Both the position numbers and the translations under genes were made by a program. A DNA stretch of 64,000 nucleotides. It comes from Muraenolepis orangiensis (lineage: Eukaryota > Chordata > Actinopteri > Gadiformes > Muraenolepididae). The DNA is taken from positions 1,205,032 to 1,269,031 of the forward strand of contig CM051006.1 of assembly GCA_027704905.1 (NCBI GenBank), given 5' to 3'. The notes beneath the pieces were generated by a model. The model saw only the letters and a program-made list of their open reading frames with translations, made no database searches and was not told where the DNA came from. Positions 55,301-64,000 of the stretch are shown here, piece after piece. Numbering within the stretch: position 1 is the first letter of the stretch; the number at the start of each line of letters is the position of its first letter.

Positions 55301-58300
55301 CTCCCGAACACAGTGAGGTTATGGGGTCGAACCCCACTGTGTTCAGGCTACCTGTAGGCATCCTAGAGCAAGCTGCCCTAACCCCCTACTGCCTCATTGA
55401 AAATCCCTGCAAGTGGTTTTGTCTTTAGGTATAACGCTGCTCTGCATTGATTATGAGAGATATGAGACATACGGTGAGGTGCACACCATCTGTTATTATA
55501 TATTATAACCATCTGTTCAGTATTAGTGTGGCTTCATCTGTTAATGAGGTGATTATTGATTAGGTGATTATTGATAGTAGTCACCTGTTCATTGTCGCTG
55601 CACCCATTCCTCCCCAACTCACTACCGTTCTGATGCTAAGAGACGAGGGACACAAATACAAACACTTCATATATATATATATATATATAGAATTAGCCAC
55701 AAGGTATGTGTCGCAAAAATATACGATCAACAAAAACTTTAACAGCCCCGAGTTGATGAAGCCATTTCTCAATCTCTCCCCTTGTGAGATGATAAGTGAG
55801 GCGTGTCCACCCAGTGTCTCCGGGGGATGTGAACCGGTGCCTCCCAGTGAGTGCAGTCCAGAGACGGGGGACCGGTACGGTCATCGGTTGGGACAGATCG
55901 GACACCCACCTGTTCGGCGCCCACCTGCTCCTGCAGCTCGGCCAGGCGCGTGGCGTGGTCCTCGTCCGACATGCCGGAGACCGAGGAGTCGGCACTGGTC
56001 CCGCCGAACACGGCGTTCCTGGGGAGGGCGCCGCCGGCCGCGCTCACGTCCATCGCCTCGTCTGGGATCTTGGTGAACTTGATCTCAAACACGTCCTGCA
56101 GACAAGGACCGCCACGGTTAAAATCCCAAAGGCTCGTTTCAAGAGGTCCTAAACTCTTCAATATCCCGTCATACGTTTGGGACAGAATGATCCGATGAAG
56201 GGTTTTCCAAACGGGGTACGGTACCTGGAGCTTCCGGGCCATGGCGACCACCTCGTGGTCCGGAGGGTTGTATTTGTAACAATTTGAGAAAATTAATCGG
56301 ACGTCGGCCCCAAAGGACTGAATGTCCAGGTACTTCCTCTCGTCCATCTTTCTCTAAAGTCAGGGAGAAGGTCAACAAAACATTGTTCTTCAGAAAGGAA
56401 GACATCTGAGCACCACAAGTCAGGACCAATAAACACTCTTGAGTGACCATAGTTTTTAACCCAGATTATTTAGCAGGAAAATGGGGGCGGATGTATGTAT
56501 GTATGTATGTATGTATGTATGCATGTATGTATATATATAAGTTAAGAAAAAATAATAATACAAGGCTTTTTGGTTCTTCCTGATCTGTGTGATGTTATTG
56601 TGATAGGGCATTCGTTCAAGTGTGTAAAAAAAAATACGTTACCAATTATTTCGATTGTAAAATGCTATTTTTACATACAAAAAAAACATTTCTAAAGCCT
56701 TATAGTTAGATGAATTCATACCACGCCTTTTAAGGTGTTTTAAGGACCCACGGGTCCAGCCTGCATTACATTAGTCATTGGGGGACCGACCACCTAACCC
56801 CCGGGGACCGACCACCCCTCCCCCGGGGACCGACCACCTAACCCCCGGGGACCGACCACCCCTCCCCCGGGGACCGACCAACTAACCCCCGGGGACCGAC
56901 CACCCCTCCCCCGGGGACCGACCACCTAACCCCTGGGGACCGACCACCCCTCCCCCGGGGACCGACCACCTAACCCCCGGGGACCGACCACCTAACCCCC
57001 GGGGACCGACCACCTAATCCCCGGGGACCGACCAACTAACCCCCGGGGACTGACCACCTAACCCACCTTGACGGAGCCCAGGTCCATGGGCATCTTGATG
57101 ATGTCGTGGTAGTCGTGGAGCTGCAGGGCCTGGGCGTCCACCGGCTTGTAGAAGGGCCAGGCGTACGCCGCATGCTTCTTGGACAGCAGATCCTTAAGGA
57201 CGCCATCGCAGAAGCGCAGCTGCTCCGTCAGCCGGCCCCGCTTGGTGGCGTGCTGCGCCGTCTCCTCCTCCTCCGCCAGCGCCTTCTTGGGGGGCTTGAT
57301 GGGGCGCCCCGTGCTCTCCCGCCGCTTCTTCTCCAGCGACCAATCGCTGTCGGGCAGCGGGGACTTGGCACCCGCGGCGACGACGGCGGGAGGAGGAGGA
57401 GGAGCGGCGACCGGCGGGGGCGAGAGGATCTTCCTCTTCAGCGTCTAGGACCGCAGACACAATGGAGAGAGTTGAGAAACACGGAACAAGCGGAGGAAAA
57501 CAGGCTTTTAGATGCGGCTGGAATCCCAAATTGCCACCGCTATGTTTTCCCATGTTTGAGTTTCTTCACTGGATTAAGTATTTCCCCGGAGGTTAATCAA
57601 AGTAGTGGTGTTATCATCATGTAGGACCGAGTGGTGAATGACTGGTGAGGGCTGCTGTCTTAAAGGCTGTGTTCTGTTGTGGCCCTCGGTCCCCGAGGGG
57701 CCCCACTCACTTTGACAGACGCCTGTGTGGGAGAGCTGGGCAGCAAGGAGGAGGAGGAGGAGTTCAACACCGCCTCAGAGGACGGAGGAGGAGGGGGAGG
57801 AGGAGTAGCCGGGGTACAGGAGGTCACCGTGCCGTCCTGACCTCCTTCACCACACGGGGGGCGAGATTAAGGGTTAGATTACATTCAGCCGCTCTGGTCC
57901 AACGTCAACATTGCGTGGTAAACTGAAGCTTACGCACAAGGGCAGTGAGTTCAAAGAGGAACAGATTGTTCCAATTCAAAGAGATCAAAGGAATAATAGT
58001 CCAAAACACTTTGACATCATTATTAAAAGGTCTGAGGGGAGCTGCGGTACCTGGGGTGGAGGGTTTCTTGGGCTTGGCTTTGGGTGCAGAAGGCAGTTCC
58101 TCCTCCTGGCCGGGGGGCATCTGGGACACCTTCTGGAGGAACACCTTCTCTAGCGCCTGGGCCATCAGCACGATGTCGTCTGTAGGCTGGGGTGGAACAC
58201 GGCAGTCAGACTGGAGTACAACACGGTACAGTAGAACACAGTACAGAAACAGAGTACACAGGTGTAAACTAGAAAAGAGATGATATTCCTGCTTAGCGAG

Positions 58301-59979
58301 AACTGCTGTTCCTCAGCCAGTCAGTGGAAGATGGGTGCCCCCTAATGGTCATTACTGAGCACTACAAGATTGTGCAGTGCTCTCACTTGGTTTATGTACA
58401 GTTGGTGAACATGGTGTGTGTTACCTTGTTGTAGATGTAACAGTTGGTGAACATGGGGTGTGTTACCTTGTTGTAGATGTAACAGTTGGTGAACATGGTG
58501 TGTGTTACCTTGTTGTAGATGTAACAGTTGGTGAACATGGGGTGTGTTACCTTGTTGTAGATGTAACAGTTGGTGAACATGGTGTGTGTTACCTTGTTGT
58601 AGATGTAACAGTTGGTGAACATGGTGTGTGTTACCTTGTTGTAGATGTAACAGTTGGTGAACATGGGGTGTGTTACCTTGTTGTAGATGTAACAGTTGGT
58701 GAACATGGGGTGTGTTACCTTGTTGTAGATGTAACAGTTGGTGAACATGGTGTTAAAGTCCTGCATACACTCGCTGGCGCTATGATAGTAGTGGTTCTCC
58801 AGCCTCTTCTTGATGGAGCCCATGTCCATGGGCGTCTTTATGATGGTGTAGTAGTCCTGGAGAATAACATCACTACATCAGTCCGTGTACTCAGCGAGGA
58901 GTCAGGTCCACGGCGTGGAGCCGGCCTCTGGCTACACGCCACACATAATGACAATTAACAGACTTTGGTTCTTGTTTTACTCATTTTCTCAGTTACCGTG
59001 TAATGATAAACCAAACGTAATTAGTACTTAGTTTGAGTCTTATTTCTAGCGGTTATAAGACTGAAGAAACAAGAGATTCCAGTCACTCCAACCACAAGAA
59101 TATATTGCTTCATACAACCCAAAAAATATATCTGCTGCCGTTGTTATTCGATCCATCAAATCAACCAGATTTAATAAAAAAGACAAGAGAAATGACTTGA
59201 GCTGAGTTTCAACACAGGAAGCTAATTGAATCTCCACCAGCAAAGAATCCAGCTCTTGGGCCTGTGGTTCGTCAGCTCTTGGCTCCTCTTCAAACCCCTA
59301 TAATACACACATATTGCGGGGAAACTCTGATCCCGAGCCGCCGACCCCGTTGGGTTAACACTTCATTGCGTTCCACTGGGTTCCCGCTCCTGCAAAGCAC
59401 ACGTTTGACACGCGCCAGCGGGTCCACCTAATGATCCCCAGAATACCTGCACCGCAAATTGTTTCTCCAGCGTTTCAGCGGCCTAAACTGTCTGCTCATT
59501 TCATCGGCTCCCATTTGGTTGCACACTTCATTACAGGCCATGGGTTTTTTTTGTGAGGGACGTTTCCCCAAGGCGTGTTTTAAATAAGTTGCATGTGGTC
59601 CTACATGGCGTTCGTCTTCTTGGTAAACGGACCCCGAGAGAGAACCTAGTCATCCACTTCCTGTGAAATTTTACCAGCTAACTCCAATAATAAATAGTAT
59701 TTATAGAACGCTTTTAAAGACGCCCAAAGTGCTCGGCTGACGGGGGATCAAAGGGAGAGGTGTGAAGCGGTGTCTTACCGGCAGCCCCAGCTTGACCACG
59801 TCCACGGGGTGGTAGAAGGGCCAGGCAAACTGGTGGCGCCACAGGGACTTCACCACCACGTTCTGCATGTACTGCAGCTGGTTGGTCTTCCTCCCGGGCC
59901 GGGCCGGGTCGCTCACAGTCGGGGGGGGCATGTTGGCCAGCTTGGGCGGCACCGTGGCCCCCGGGGGGATCCCGGACAT
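52290..59979 (-). CDS. brd3: brd3: BET bromodomain protein 3, ten coding exons
   Basis: Nuclear reader of acetylated histone tails and acetylated transcription factors, recruiting elongation machinery. Exons (minus strand order): 59979-59779, 58856-58719, 58186-58051, 57844-57711, 57444-57067, 56353-56225, 56095-55925, 53290-53118, 53036-52771, 52387-52290; all junctions are GT/AG and phases agree. The product is 607 residues: BD1 about 34-140 with WPF 53-55 and Asn112, BD2 about 272-385 with WPF 299-301 and Asn358, a LAELQEQLKAVHEQLAAL motif near 423-440, ET about 501-570, and a Ser/Asp tail. Human BRD3 is longer (726), mainly in linkers. Brd2 and Brd4 are excluded mainly by vav2 synteny and the short tail. 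Alternative donors in exon 2 and an open 81-bp intron before ET are described separately. Confidence 0.93.
52771..53036 (-). CDS. brd3: brd3 coding exon 9: ET domain
   Basis: Encodes GYDSEDESLPMTYDEKRQLS, then LDINRLPGGKLGRVVRIIQ, DSNPDEIEIDFETLKPSTLR and ELEQYVKSCLYKK, the extraterminal domain that binds NSD3, JMJD6 and CHD4-type partners. The acceptor is TTCCCTTACAG and the donor GTACGG. It begins by completing an Arg codon (phase 2) and ends in phase 1. Confidence 0.93.
53037..53117 (-). other. brd3: 81-bp in-frame open micro-intron of brd3
   Basis: Donor GTACGA and acceptor TTCCCTTACAG flank 81 bp with no stop codon and a length divisible by three. If spliced, the protein joins GGLR to KSTKGYDSE; if retained, 27 residues including YDAVVHPPGDLGSG are added. 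Vertebrate relatives have no such insert that I recall, so splicing is favoured. The retained form is possible. Confidence 0.6.
53118..53290 (-). CDS. brd3: brd3 coding exon 8: coiled motif and basic linker
   Basis: Begins LKAVHEQLAALSQAP after CTCTCTCCCCAG and continues with a Lys/Arg/Gly-rich linker (KPKRSKETKEAKDKRKEGR). It ends in phase 2 at a GTACGA donor. The basic cluster corresponds to the nuclear-localising linker of BET proteins, shorter than in human BRD3. Confidence 0.88.
54054..54183. repeat. 46-bp tandem repeat, about three copies
   Basis: ACAGGCCCAGGTTAAACTCT repeats at 54054, 54100 and 54146. Confidence 0.95.
55265..55450 (+). mobile_element. tRNA-derived SINE
   Basis: GCATGGTCTCTGGGTGAGTG (A-box region) and GGGGTCGAACCCC (B-box, about 55323-55335), followed by CATCCTAGAGCAAGCTGCCC and a TGCAAGTGG-containing body. 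The tRNA arms are partly pairable, but the attached body marks a SINE. It lies in brd3 intron 7, opposite to the gene. Confidence 0.65.
55925..56095 (-). CDS. brd3: brd3 coding exon 7: end of BD2 and acidic linker
   Basis: Begins DVFEIKFTKIPDEAMD, the last helix of BD2, then a linker and SDEDHATRLAELQEQ, phase 0 on both sides. The acceptor is TTGTCTGCAG and the donor GTGGGC. Its end continues directly into the coiled motif of exon 8. Confidence 0.93.
56225..56353 (-). CDS. brd3: brd3 coding exon 6: BD2 core with acetyl-lysine Asn
   Basis: 43 codons, RKMDERKYLDIQSFGADVR through IFSNCYKYNPPDHEVV to KLQ. Asn358 of CYKYNPP is the acetyl-lysine-contacting residue. The exon starts at AGAAAG after TTTAG and ends at a GTACCG donor, phase 0 at both ends. 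Confidence 0.95.
56490..56542. repeat. (GTAT)n microsatellite in brd3 intron 5
   Basis: About a dozen GTAT tetramers with one GCAT variant. Confidence 0.93.
56781..57064. repeat. 22-bp minisatellite GGGGACCGACCACCTAACCC in brd3 intron 5
   Basis: About thirteen units alternating ACCTAACCCCC and ACCCCTCCCCC variants. It runs up to the exon 5 donor (57065-57066), so the first 280 bases of the intron are repeat. Confidence 0.95.
57067..57444 (-). CDS. brd3: brd3 coding exon 5: linker and first half of BD2
   Basis: 126 codons, phase 0 on both sides. Pro/Ala-rich start, then GRPIKPPKKALAEEEE (NPS/BID-like basic-acidic region), QLRFCDGVLKDLLSKKHAAY, AWPFYKPVDAQALQLHDYHD and IIKMPMDLGSVK. The WPF shelf (299-301) is intact. 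Acceptor CGGTCCTAG, donor GTGGGT. Confidence 0.95.
57711..57844 (-). CDS. brd3: brd3 coding exon 4: Pro/Ser-rich linker
   Basis: Encodes a low-complexity linker between BD1 and BD2 (DGTVTSCTPATPPPPPP, then NSSSSSLLPSSPTQASVK). Frame continuity from exon 3 requires an acceptor at GAAG (57845) or three bases on at GAG (57842), a NAGNAG arrangement that would add or omit one residue. A third AG before GACGGC would break the frame. Donor GTGAGT is strong. Confidence 0.8.
58051..58186 (-). CDS. brd3: brd3 coding exon 3: end of BD1
   Basis: Starts PTDDIVLMAQALEKVFLQ, directly completing the YNK of exon 2, and continues KVSQMPPGQEEELPS and a Lys/Pro-rich linker. Acceptor CACCCCAG, donor GTACCG, ending in phase 1. 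Confidence 0.94.
58399..58752 (-). repeat. brd3: 42-bp tandem repeat spanning the exon 2 splice donor of brd3
   Basis: Units begin at 58399, 58441, 58483, 58525, 58567, 58609, 58651, 58693 and 58735 (last one partial, running into unique exon). Each full unit encodes MFTNCYIYNK followed by the donor GTAACA and an intronic tail that reads VTHT or VTHP. The unit is 14 codons, with no stop, so the frame stays open to a stop near 58392. The array thus comprises exon end plus intron start, amplified together. Confidence 0.97.
58719..58856 (-). CDS. brd3: brd3 coding exon 2: BD1 core with acetyl-lysine Asn
   Basis: 46 codons, DYYTIIKTPMDMGSIKKRL through SASECMQDFNTMFTNCYIYN and K. Asn112 of YIYNK is the acetyl-lysine contact. 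The donor shown (AAG then GTAACA) is the exon-proximal one of eight identical candidates at 42-bp spacing, chosen because it reproduces the standard BD1 sequence YNK-PTDD when joined to exon 3. Confidence 0.93.
58857..59778 (-). other. brd3: brd3 intron 1 (coding), 0.9 kb
   Basis: Donor GTAAGA after CTGCCG, acceptor TTATTCTCCAG. Unique sequence, no repeats of note, no extra exon seen. Confidence 0.85.
59779..59979 (-). CDS. brd3: brd3 coding exon 1: N-terminus and start of BD1
   Basis: 67 codons from the ATG at 59979 (MSGIPPGATVPPKL). A short Pro-rich tail leads to TNQLQYMQNVVVKSLWRHQF and AWPFYHPVDVVKLGLP, with the BD1 WPF shelf at 53-55. The start is the only ATG giving a BET-type N-terminus. 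The exon extends upstream as 5' UTR to a splice acceptor at 60158. Confidence 0.94.
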
Positions 59980-60157
59980 GGTTCCCGGGCGTCCCGGTGT
60001 TACGGCACTAGTCGCTGGGCGACTTTCTCTCTTGGTTTTGTTTGGTTTCCGTTTAGCAGGTTCTGAGGTGGGTCTGGACAGACTGAGGTTCTTCTTCTTC
60101 TTCTTCAGAGGCTCCGGTGGTGCCCCATCCCATTTCAGAGGGTCTCGACCTTAGGAC
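59980..60157 (-). other. brd3: brd3 5' UTR part of the first coding exon
   Basis: Runs from the ATG back to an acceptor with TTCTGGCAG (60158-60166). It includes an (AAG)n stretch. The upstream boundary fits a spliced leader exon. Confidence 0.7.
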
Positions 60158-61128
60158 CTGCCAGAACCCAAAAACAAACCCGGTATTAAAACCAAAAGAA
60201 CCTGCAAAGCTCGCTTTCCCGTTTGTCTTCACTGTACAAAGGTACAAAATCCTTCATTAAAAAAAACATATACTGAGGAAATGTAATAAAACAACCTAAT
60301 AAAAGCAATGGGCCCAGCATGTACTAGGAATAAAGACTCTGCTAAATCAATAAGCCATAGCTCTTGGCTGAGAGACTTGTCATGAAACATAATCTGATTT
60401 GCCAACATAACATTGAGGCTAGGGTGAAAAGCGCGAGAGCAGCACTTTCTGTCCTCCAGGCCGCTGGTTCCGCTAATCGAAGGTGATTGGACACAAGCTG
60501 TGAGCCGTCAGGGTCTCCGAATAACGGCTTGTGTGTTCACGGCAAGTGGATTGAATAACCACTTCACTTCAGGGGTGAAAGAACAGTGGTGACCCCTGTG
60601 TACTGTACGCATTACATTTTGAATTGGTATCACATTTGGTAATTTAGCAGATTACTTTATGCACAGCTTAGTATTAACTTGGGGAGTAAGTATTAATGGA
60701 GAGTAAGCATTCCATTGTACTTGTTGCAAATAGCTAATAAAACACCTTGTATCTTGTACTTGGTATGAACTTGTATTTGTGTTACATTGAACATAGCGTG
60801 TATACATTTGTACCAGTGAGTAGGGCTGGGAGATATGGAACAATTATTTATCTGCACGATAAATATGGGTAATTTTACACGATGAGAGGATAAATAATAT
60901 CACAATATGCTTATGAATTCAAAACACCATTTTTAACAGTCTGAGGGTCGTAACGCATATAAAGCATATGGAGATTTATAGTACGGTGTCCGCCTTAAAC
61001 TAGTTTTCCTTTCTCTCTGACATAAACCTCACATTTTACGATAAAATTCAACTAGAAAACAATATTTTAATTCAATGACAATATACAATACTATTCAAAA
61101 GACGATAAATGTTATTGCTCAGTCCTAC
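60158..61128 (-). other. brd3: brd3 5' UTR intron (putative)
   Basis: AT-rich unique DNA between two candidate UTR exons. Nothing else recognised. Confidence 0.5.
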
Positions 61129-61195
61129 CTGTCTCATCAGAGGAGAAGCAGGGTTCTCCCACCACTAATGGAGTTCCTTCACACCCGCCAAGATC
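61129..61195 (-). other. brd3: Candidate brd3 non-coding leader exon
   Basis: 67 bp bounded by a strong acceptor (TGTTTCTTCCAG) and a donor (CAG then GTAGGA) on the minus strand. It contains no ATG-initiated frame. Position and signals suit a 5' UTR exon; transcript evidence is needed for certainty. Confidence 0.45.
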
Positions 61196-62216
61196 CTGGA
61201 AGAAACAGTTCAAGAAACAGTTAATACATGATCCATAACTAAACCACAAACCAGACTGTAGCTTTAAGGCTTGATTGGAGTTCAAGCAGTCGTTAAAGAA
61301 AGTTATTTAAGCCAGATGACACTCCATGAAACCTAACCGATTGAATGCTTTGATTGTTAACCGTAGGATTGACTCATTTCATCTTAACATCTAACACCAA
61401 CTGGACTCTTTATGGGACATATGTGGTCTGTGGCCAAAATATGCAGAAGTGTTCCGTCTGGCTTTGCTACTACACTAGATGACCAACGACAACAAACTTT
61501 ACCGGGTCAGCATAATCTGAGCCAAGTCAAAATTTGGATCGAATCGCATAACGCAGAAATGGCTTTAGCTGCAGTTAAAGTGAGATTCAGCATCCATTCT
61601 GAGAGATTTGAATATGTGCATCAACCTAAAACATACTGGTAAGACTGTAGCTGAGATTCAGAAGCCAGATTGTGTCGTCAAAGTTTTTGTACCAACGTTC
61701 AAGACAGGCTGTGCATGAGTTCTGTAATTATAAATGATCCTATAAAGTGGTTGAAACCTATTAGACATTATGCCGATACTGGAAGCGTGATCCCCAACAG
61801 TCCTCCAGAGGGAGGTAAGGCACATGGGTGAGGGCCTGTTTCCTTCGGTTTGTTTACATCCCTCTTCATTGGTTTGAGCCTTTGGGCAGCAATACTCTGC
61901 ATGTCATTTTGCAATGTTACAAAAGGTCAGGGCTCGGGTCAAACCTACAGACATACGGTTCCCAGAATAGTGCAGTGAAAAGGGGGCATAGACATATCGA
62001 TACTATGGTAGCTGCGTGTTTATTATTCATATTGGACCTAGTGACCACACTACAGGGGACTAGACGTTTTTCAGTTTTGTACTTTTTACTTCTTTTAATC
62101 CTATTCAGTTTTTTTATTACTGCTGTCTGTCGTCGGGTATTGCACATAAGAATTTCACTCATTGCTTATACTTGTGTAAACTGTGAAGTGACAATAAACT
62201 TGACTTGAACCTTCCT
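61196..62216 (+). mobile_element. Dispersed repeat 3' end, copy 2, in otherwise unique DNA
   Basis: From about 62105 to 62212 the sequence (GCTGTCTGTCGTCGGGTATT, TGTGAAGTGACAATAAACTT) matches the 3' end at 44628-44718, with a GACTTGAAC tail. The upstream part (61400-62100) may belong to the same element. No gene is supported. Confidence 0.5.
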
Positions 62217-63030
62217 AGATAAACTACCTAACACACCTAACCCCGACATGTAACCACACCTAACCCCGACATGTAACCACACCTAACCCCGACATGTAAC
62301 CACACCTAACCCCGACATGTAACCACACCTAACCCCGACATGTAACCACACCTAACCCCGACATGTAAACACACCTAACCCCGACATGTAAACACACCTA
62401 ACCCCGACATGTAACCACACCTAACCCCGACATGTAACCACACCTAACCCCGACATGTAACCACACCTAACACCGACATGTAACCACACCTAACACCGAC
62501 ATGTAAACACACCTAACCCCGACATGTAAACACACCTAACCCCGACATGTAAACACACCTAACCCCGACATGTAAACACACCTAACACCGACATGTAAAC
62601 ACACCTAACCCCGACATGTAACCACACCTAACCCCGACATGTAACCACACCTAACCCCGACATGTAACCACACCTAACACCGACATGTAAACACACCTAA
62701 CCCCGACATGTAAACACACCTAACCCCGACATGTAAACACACCTAACACCGACATGTAAACACACCTAACCCCGACATGTAAACACACCTAACCCCGACA
62801 TGTAAACACACCTAACCCCGACATGTAAACACACCTAACCCCGACATGTAAACACACCTAACCCCAGACATGTAAACACACATAACCCCGACATGTAAAC
62901 ACACATAACCTCGACATGTAAACACACATAACCCCGACATGTAAACACACATAACCTCGACATGTAAACACACATAACCCCGACATGTAAACACACATAA
63001 CCTCGACATGTAAACACACATAACCCCTCT
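62217..63030. repeat. 22-bp minisatellite CACACCTAACCCCGACATGT, about 37 copies
   Basis: Strict 22-bp period over 0.8 kb with variants ACCTAACACCG, GTAACCA/GTAAACA and, at the right end, CATAACCTCG. Variants form ordered blocks, indicating segmental expansion. Cys/Val/Tyr-rich minus-strand frames are translation of the repeat. Confidence 0.98.
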
Positions 63031-63174
63031 CCAACCAGGACCCCCTGGTTAACACAGTACATGTGATTCAATTACTGCTTATTGCTTTATTTGGTCAGAT
63101 CACCAGGACCGGATGGTAACAGACCTTCCTGTTTCTCTGACATGATTATGGCGGGATAACGACACGCTGCTGGC
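63031..63174. other. Short unique stretch
   Basis: No feature recognised. Confidence 0.5.
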
Positions 63175-63700
63175 CCACCTCCACCTAAAGCCAACACCAC
63201 CTAAAACCGACACCACCACCTAAAGCAAACACCACCACCACCTCCACCTAAAGCCAACACCACCTAAAACCGACACCACCACCTAAAGCAAACACCACCA
63301 CCACCTCCACCTAAAGCCAACACAACCAGCTAAAGAAAACAACACCACCACCTCCACCTAAAGCAAACAACACCACCACCTCCACCTAAAGCAAACAACA
63401 CCACCACCTCCACCTAAAGCTAACACCGCCTCAAGCAAAAAGCACCATCTCCACCTTTAGCAAACACCACCACCTCAAGCAAACAAACCACCACCTCAAG
63501 CAAAAATCTCCACCTAGAGCTAAGAACACCACCACCTCCACCCAAAGCCAACACAGCTACTTAGATAACACCACCACTTCTCCCCCAAAAGCTACCACCA
63601 CCTTCTAAAGCTACCACCACCACCTCCTTCTTCTAAAGCTAACAGCGCCACCCCCTGAAGCTAACACCACAACACCCACCCAAAGCCCAACACCACCCAC
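63175..63700. repeat. CCACCTAAAGC(A/C)AACACCA degenerate repeat
   Basis: Irregular ACCACCACCTCCACCTAAAG units with variable numbers of ACC triplets and AAGCAAACA/AAGCCAACA links. Confidence 0.93.
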
Positions 63701-64000
63701 ATTAAAACACACCCAAAGCCTCCAGCGTGGTGCCCGGTGTGTACGAATGCTCCACCCGTAGCGACCGGGTGGAGGAGGAGGAGGCGGTGGAGTCCCGTTC
63801 GGTTCTACCGTTGCGGACCACCTGGAAGCTACCGATGCTAACAACACTTCTATGCTAAGGTGGACGGAGAAGGAGGGCTAGCTCCTCGGAGCTAACGGGC
63901 TAGCCGAGAGAAGCGTGCCCCACACACACGCACACACCCCGCTCATAACACACGGCTCGGAGGGTAAAGGGTTGGGGTAACCGGGGGGTGGTGGTTGTAT
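63701..64000 (-). promoter_or_regulatory. GC-rich, CpG-containing end, possible brd3 promoter region
   Basis: CpG-rich sequence with GGAGGAGG runs about 2.5-4 kb upstream of the candidate leader exon. BET gene promoters are normally CpG islands, but no TATA box or clear start site is seen and the window ends here. Confidence 0.25.

Larger units (their letters stand above)
53291..55924 (-). other. brd3: brd3 intron 7, 2.6 kb
   Basis: Contains a 46-bp tandem triplicate (54054-54183), a SINE (55265-55450), an (AT)n run near 55669 and otherwise unique sequence. No additional BET-type coding exon is seen within it. Confidence 0.75.

Noticed and set aside
55265..55340. Functional tRNA gene
   Set aside because: A- and B-box-like motifs are present, but arms do not pair well and a SINE body follows; the same holds at 7265, 16353, 19549, 29479 and 30046.
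58377..58958. 193-codon plus-strand frame with repeated GEHGVCYLVVDVTV
   Set aside because: Antisense translation of the 42-bp brd3 array; the minus strand carries the recognised bromodomain sequence.
62812..63071. Cys/Tyr/Val-rich minus-strand frames resembling a small secreted protein
   Set aside because: They are frames through the 22-bp minisatellite, open in several registers.

Overview
The window is nuclear DNA from a vertebrate, almost certainly a teleost fish. It holds split genes with GT/AG introns, tRNA-derived fish-type SINEs, an RTE/Rex3-like LINE, hAT and integrase-core DNA transposons, and an extreme load of (CA/GT)n, (CT/GA)n and minisatellite arrays. Only two protein-coding genes are well supported, both on the minus strand: exon 1 of vav2 (37915-38118) and a ten-coding-exon brd3 gene (52290-59979). 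VAV2 and BRD3 are neighbours in the same orientation in human, so this is conserved synteny. It also separates brd3 from its BET paralogues brd2 and brd4.

Layout. 1-37914 should be the 5' part of vav2 intron 1; the rest of vav2 lies beyond the left edge. No convincing exon was found in it. It is a patchwork of more than fifteen dinucleotide tracts of 100-210 bp, minisatellites (20, 21, 30, 41, 50 and 24 bp units), SINEs, a 440-bp tandem duplication at 29-30 kb, a duplicated 0.2-kb segment at 10.5 and 14.3 kb, and two long perfect palindromes. 38119-41228 is vav2 upstream sequence with minisatellites. 41229-49931 is one decayed integrase-core DNA transposon with a 6-bp target duplication. Nested in it are a short hAT-like element (8-bp target duplication) and a near-full-length RTE-type LINE (14-bp target duplication). 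The LINE interrupts the transposase reading frame exactly at its target duplication. brd3 begins about 0.3 kb beyond the outer transposon: 3' UTR and poly(A) signal near 50250, coding exons 52290-59979, and a probable 5' UTR exon at 61129-61195. 61.2-64 kb holds a dispersed-repeat 3' end, a 22-bp minisatellite, a CCACCT-rich repeat and a GC-rich end that could be brd3 promoter.

The predicted Brd3 is 607 residues: bromodomain 1 (WPF at 53-55, acetyl-lysine Asn112), bromodomain 2 (WPF at 299-301, Asn358), the basic/coiled motif before ET, the ET domain (about 501-570) and a short Ser/Asp tail. The most striking observation is at the 3' end of the second coding exon. There the last 42 bp of bromodomain 1 coding sequence plus its 5' splice site are tandemly amplified into the intron, giving eight equivalent donors that stay in frame. 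Using a more distal donor would add multiples of 14 residues directly after the acetyl-lysine-binding Asn. A second in-frame choice is an 81-bp open micro-intron just before the ET domain.
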